Shown in pieces: positions 11,598 to 14,025 of a stretch of DNA of 14,025 nucleotides; position 1 is the first letter of the stretch, and each line of letters starts with the position of its first letter. The DNA is from UBA8437 sp003445035 (GTDB taxonomy: Bacteria > Planctomycetota > Planctomycetia > Planctomycetales > Planctomycetaceae), in contig CALCHI010000460.1 of NCBI GenBank assembly GCA_937901285.1, forward strand, positions 1-14,025, given 5' to 3'. Made by a program: the position numbers and the translations under genes. The notes under the pieces were generated by a model, which searched no databases, was not told the DNA's origin, and worked only from the letters and a program-made list of their open reading frames with translations.

Positions 11598-14025
11598 TAT
11601 TGAAGAGCAAGGACGTTCGAACGAGTTGGCCCAGGGGCGGGCCAGAGTGGGTCAGGGTCTCGATGAGAACTTGGCTGCGAATCGGGAAAACGGCGACAAC
11701 GGAAACGGGCACGCGGGTCTCGAGCAAGCGATGGGCAAGGCCCTGGCGTTCGATTCGCAGTTCTGTCCGGCCGAGACCGACCCGTTTGATACGGTCGAGT
11801 GGGAATCGCGGACGGCATCGATCAAGGACGAGAACGGCGGAGTGCTGTTCGAGCAGACCGGTTGCGAGATCCCGGTCGACTGGAGTCCGTTGGCGACCAA
11901 CGTGGTGGTCAGCAAGTACTTCTACGGCGAGCCGAACACGAGCGAGCGTGAGACAAGCGTTCGCCAGGTGATCCACCGCGTGGCACGGACAATCGCCGAC
12001 TGGGGCAAGGCGGACGGCTACTTTGCCAGTGAAGAGGATGGCGAGCGGTTCTACCGCGAACTGGCCTGGTTGTGCCTCCACCAGCACGGCGCATTCAACT
12101 CGCCGGTCTGGTTCAACGTCGGGCTGTACCACCAGTACGGAGTGGGTGGTTCGCGGGGCAACTACCGTTTCGACACCGAGACGAAGTCGATCCGTCGTCC
12201 CGAGACGTCCTACGAGTTCCCCCAGGCGTCGGCCTGCTTCATCCAGTCGGTCGAGGACAACATGGAGGACATCATGCGTCTCGCCACCAGCGAGGCGATG
12301 TTGTTCAAGTTTGGCTCGGGCACCGGCACCGACCTGTCGACGATCCGCAGTTCTCGCGAGAAACTTTCCGGCGGCGGCACCCCCTCGGGTCCATTGTCCT
12401 TCATGCGGGTCTACGACCAGATTGCCGCGGTGGTCAAGTCGGGTGGCAAGACGCGTCGTGCGGCGAAGATGCAGAGTCTCAAGGACTGGCATCCGGACGT
12501 GATGGACTTCATCCAGGCGAAGGCCAAGGAAGAGAAGAAGGCCCGCACGCTGATCGAAAGTGGCGAATACGAGGCCAATTTCAACGGCGAGGCCTACAGT
12601 TCGATCATGTTCCAGAACGCGAATCTCTCGGTTCGCGTCAGCGATGAGTTCATGGAGTCGGTCGAGTCGGACGGCACCTGGACGACCCGGTGTGTCACTG
12701 ACAATTCGGGTGAGGGCCCGACGTACCAGGCCGCCGAGATGATGCACGAGATCTCTCACGGCACCTGGTACTGCGGTGATCCTGGCCTGCAGTACGAGAC
12801 GACGATCAATCGTTGGCACACGTGTCCGAAGACCGGTCCGATCAACGCGTCGAATCCGTGTTCGGAGTACATGTTCCTGGATGACACGGCCTGCAACCTG
12901 TCGAGCATCAACCTGCGGAAGTTCGTGCGGCCCGATGGGATCTTCGACGTCGCCCGGTTCCGCCAGGCGGCGAGGATTTACATCACCGCCCAGGAAATCC
13001 TGGTCGATCATGCCAGTTACCCGACTCCGTCGATTGCCGAGAACAGTCACCTGTTCCGTCCGCTGGGCCTGGGGTACGCCAACCTCGGCAGCCTGTTGAT
13101 GTCGATGGGCATTCCCTACGACAGCGACGCCGGCCGTGGTATCTGTGGCGCGATGACGGCCTTGCTCAACGGCGAAGGCTACCGCACTTCGAGCCACATC
13201 GCCTCGAACATCGGACCGTTTGCCAGTTACGCCGAGAACAGCGAATCGATGCTCGGCGTGATGCAGATGCATCGCGACGCGGTCGAGGAGATCGACGATG
13301 CGTGTCCGTCGTATCTGAAGGACGCGGCACGCGAGTGCTGGGACGAGTGCCTGGCGAGCGGTCACGAGCACGGTTTTCGCAATGCCCAGGCGACGGTGCT
13401 GGCTCCGACCGGCACGATCGCCTTCATGATGGACTGTGACACGACCGGTATCGAGCCGGACATCGCGCTGGTGAAGTACAAGCAGCTGGCCGGTGGCGGA
13501 ATGATGAAGATCGTCAACCGCACGGTGCCCGAAGCTCTCGAGATGCTGGGTTACCAGCAGACGTCAGTCGATTCGATCGTGGCCCATATCGACGAGCACG
13601 AGACGATCGAGGGGGCTGAGGGGTTGAAGGCCGAGCACCTGCCGGTCTTCGACTGTGCCTTCACGCCGGCCAACGGTGAGCGGTCGATTTCGTGGCGGGG
13701 TCACGTTGGCATGATGGCCGCCGCCCAGCCGTTCCTCTCGGGTGCCATCTCCAAGACCGTCAACATGCCCGAGGACTCGACGGTTGAGGATGTCCAGGAG
13801 GCTTACATCGAGGGGTGGCGTCGGGGTCTGAAGGCCCTGGCGATCTACCGGGACGGCTCGAAGCAGAGCCAGCCGCTGGCAACCAGCAGGGAAGGCGACC
13901 GTGGCGGGACCAGCGACGGGTCACCCGGACCGCTTCGCCGTCGCCTGCCTGCCACCCGACAGTCGCTGACGCACAAGTTCTCCGTCGGCGGCCACGAGGG
14001 CTACATCACCGTGGGGCTGTTCGAA
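11578..14025 (+). CDS. nrdJ: Class II (coenzyme B12-dependent) ribonucleotide reductase NrdJ, truncated at the right edge
   Basis: NrdJ reduces ribonucleotides to deoxyribonucleotides using adenosylcobalamin to make the thiyl radical, so it works with or without oxygen. The first 816 residues are visible. Landmarks are FNSPVWFN (173-180); QASACFI with Cys220, the likely redox cysteine; FKFGSGTGTDLSTIRSSREK from 243; SGGKTRRAAKM; NASNPCSEY, with Cys428 the likely radical cysteine and Glu430; DTACNLSSINL with Cys439; and APTGTIAFMMDCDTTGIEPD (609-628). From about 799, KFSVGGHEGYITVGLFE opens the C-terminal TSCPD-type region, whose remainder is outside the window. No ATP-cone is seen; residues 1-50 are polar and poorly conserved-looking. 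ATG 11578 and ATG 11581 are both in frame, with AAGGGG 3-6 bp upstream, so the start is uncertain by one codon. It has its own promoter and a long structured leader. Confidence 0.96.
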   Translation, partial: MMHETKGIEEQGRSNELAQGRARVGQGLDENLAANRENGDNGNGHAGLEQAMGKALAFDSQFCPAETDPFDTVEWESRTASIKDENGGVLFEQTGCEIPVDWSPLATNVVVSKYFYGEPNTSERETSVRQVIHRVARTIADWGKADGYFASEEDGERFYRELAWLCLHQHGAFNSPVWFNVGLYHQYGVGGSRGNYRFDTETKSIRRPETSYEFPQASACFIQSVEDNMEDIMRLATSEAMLFKFGSGTGTDLSTIRSSREKLSGGGTPSGPLSFMRVYDQIAAVVKSGGKTRRAAKMQSLKDWHPDVMDFIQAKAKEEKKARTLIESGEYEANFNGEAYSSIMFQNANLSVRVSDEFMESVESDGTWTTRCVTDNSGEGPTYQAAEMMHEISHGTWYCGDPGLQYETTINRWHTCPKTGPINASNPCSEYMFLDDTACNLSSINLRKFVRPDGIFDVARFRQAARIYITAQEILVDHASYPTPSIAENSHLFRPLGLGYANLGSLLMSMGIPYDSDAGRGICGAMTALLNGEGYRTSSHIASNIGPFASYAENSESMLGVMQMHRDAVEEIDDACPSYLKDAARECWDECLASGHEHGFRNAQATVLAPTGTIAFMMDCDTTGIEPDIALVKYKQLAGGGMMKIVNRTVPEALEMLGYQQTSVDSIVAHIDEHETIEGAEGLKAEHLPVFDCAFTPANGERSISWRGHVGMMAAAQPFLSGAISKTVNMPEDSTVEDVQEAYIEGWRRGLKALAIYRDGSKQSQPLATSREGDRGGTSDGSPGPLRRRLPATRQSLTHKFSVGGHEGYITVGLFE

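Noticed and set aside
11560..13371. A 603-codon open frame antisense to nrdJ
   Set aside because: It is exactly opposite a strongly conserved gene and its translation (rich in Arg, His, Val, with no known domain) is typical of GC-rich antisense frames. No ribosome binding site or promoter supports it.

Overview
This is GC-rich bacterial chromosome, most likely from a flagellated member of the Planctomycetota. The best evidence is the adjacent pair of a DUF1501 protein and a large secreted protein that joins a CxxCH cytochrome segment to DUF1549 and DUF1553, plus a secreted WD40 protein; these combinations are hallmarks of planctomycete genomes. I cannot name a genus from sequence alone.

Layout, left to right. 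The 5' part of flhA (flagellar export gate) runs leftwards off the window. A divergent 216-bp gap leads to a rightward gene for a 917-residue exported WD40 protein, in which I count 21 blades. That gene meets, tail to tail with a 9-bp gap, a leftward block of four genes. In transcription order these are a 62-residue coiled-coil protein, a Tsr3/DTW-like aminocarboxypropyltransferase (its GTG start overlaps the previous stop codon), the large cytochrome/DUF1549/DUF1553 protein, and the DUF1501 protein. Spacings within this block are -4, 34 and 1-4 bp, so it could be one operon.

Divergent from the block is a SAM-dependent methyltransferase gene. Its stop codon overlaps the stop codon of a leftward DUF58 (von Willebrand A-like) gene. 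The window ends in nrdJ, the coenzyme-B12-dependent class II ribonucleotide reductase, cut off at the right edge.

Two themes stand out. First, a probable RNA-modification locus at 8235-10239: a Tsr3/DTW-like gene with a coupled small coiled-coil partner, divergent from an RNA-type methyltransferase. Second, the 388-bp AT-rich region before nrdJ. It holds a near-consensus sigma-70 promoter (TTGACA, 16 bp, TATAGT) and a leader of about 210 nt with two adjacent stable hairpins. At the start codon it has a 13-bp palindrome between two copies of a 9-bp direct repeat. I do not recognise this as a cobalamin riboswitch or as clear NrdR boxes, so it is the best candidate here for an undescribed regulatory element.

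No tRNA, rRNA, CRISPR array, insertion sequence or integrase was seen. Several very long antisense reading frames opposite nrdJ, the DUF1501 gene and others are by-products of GC-rich codon use.
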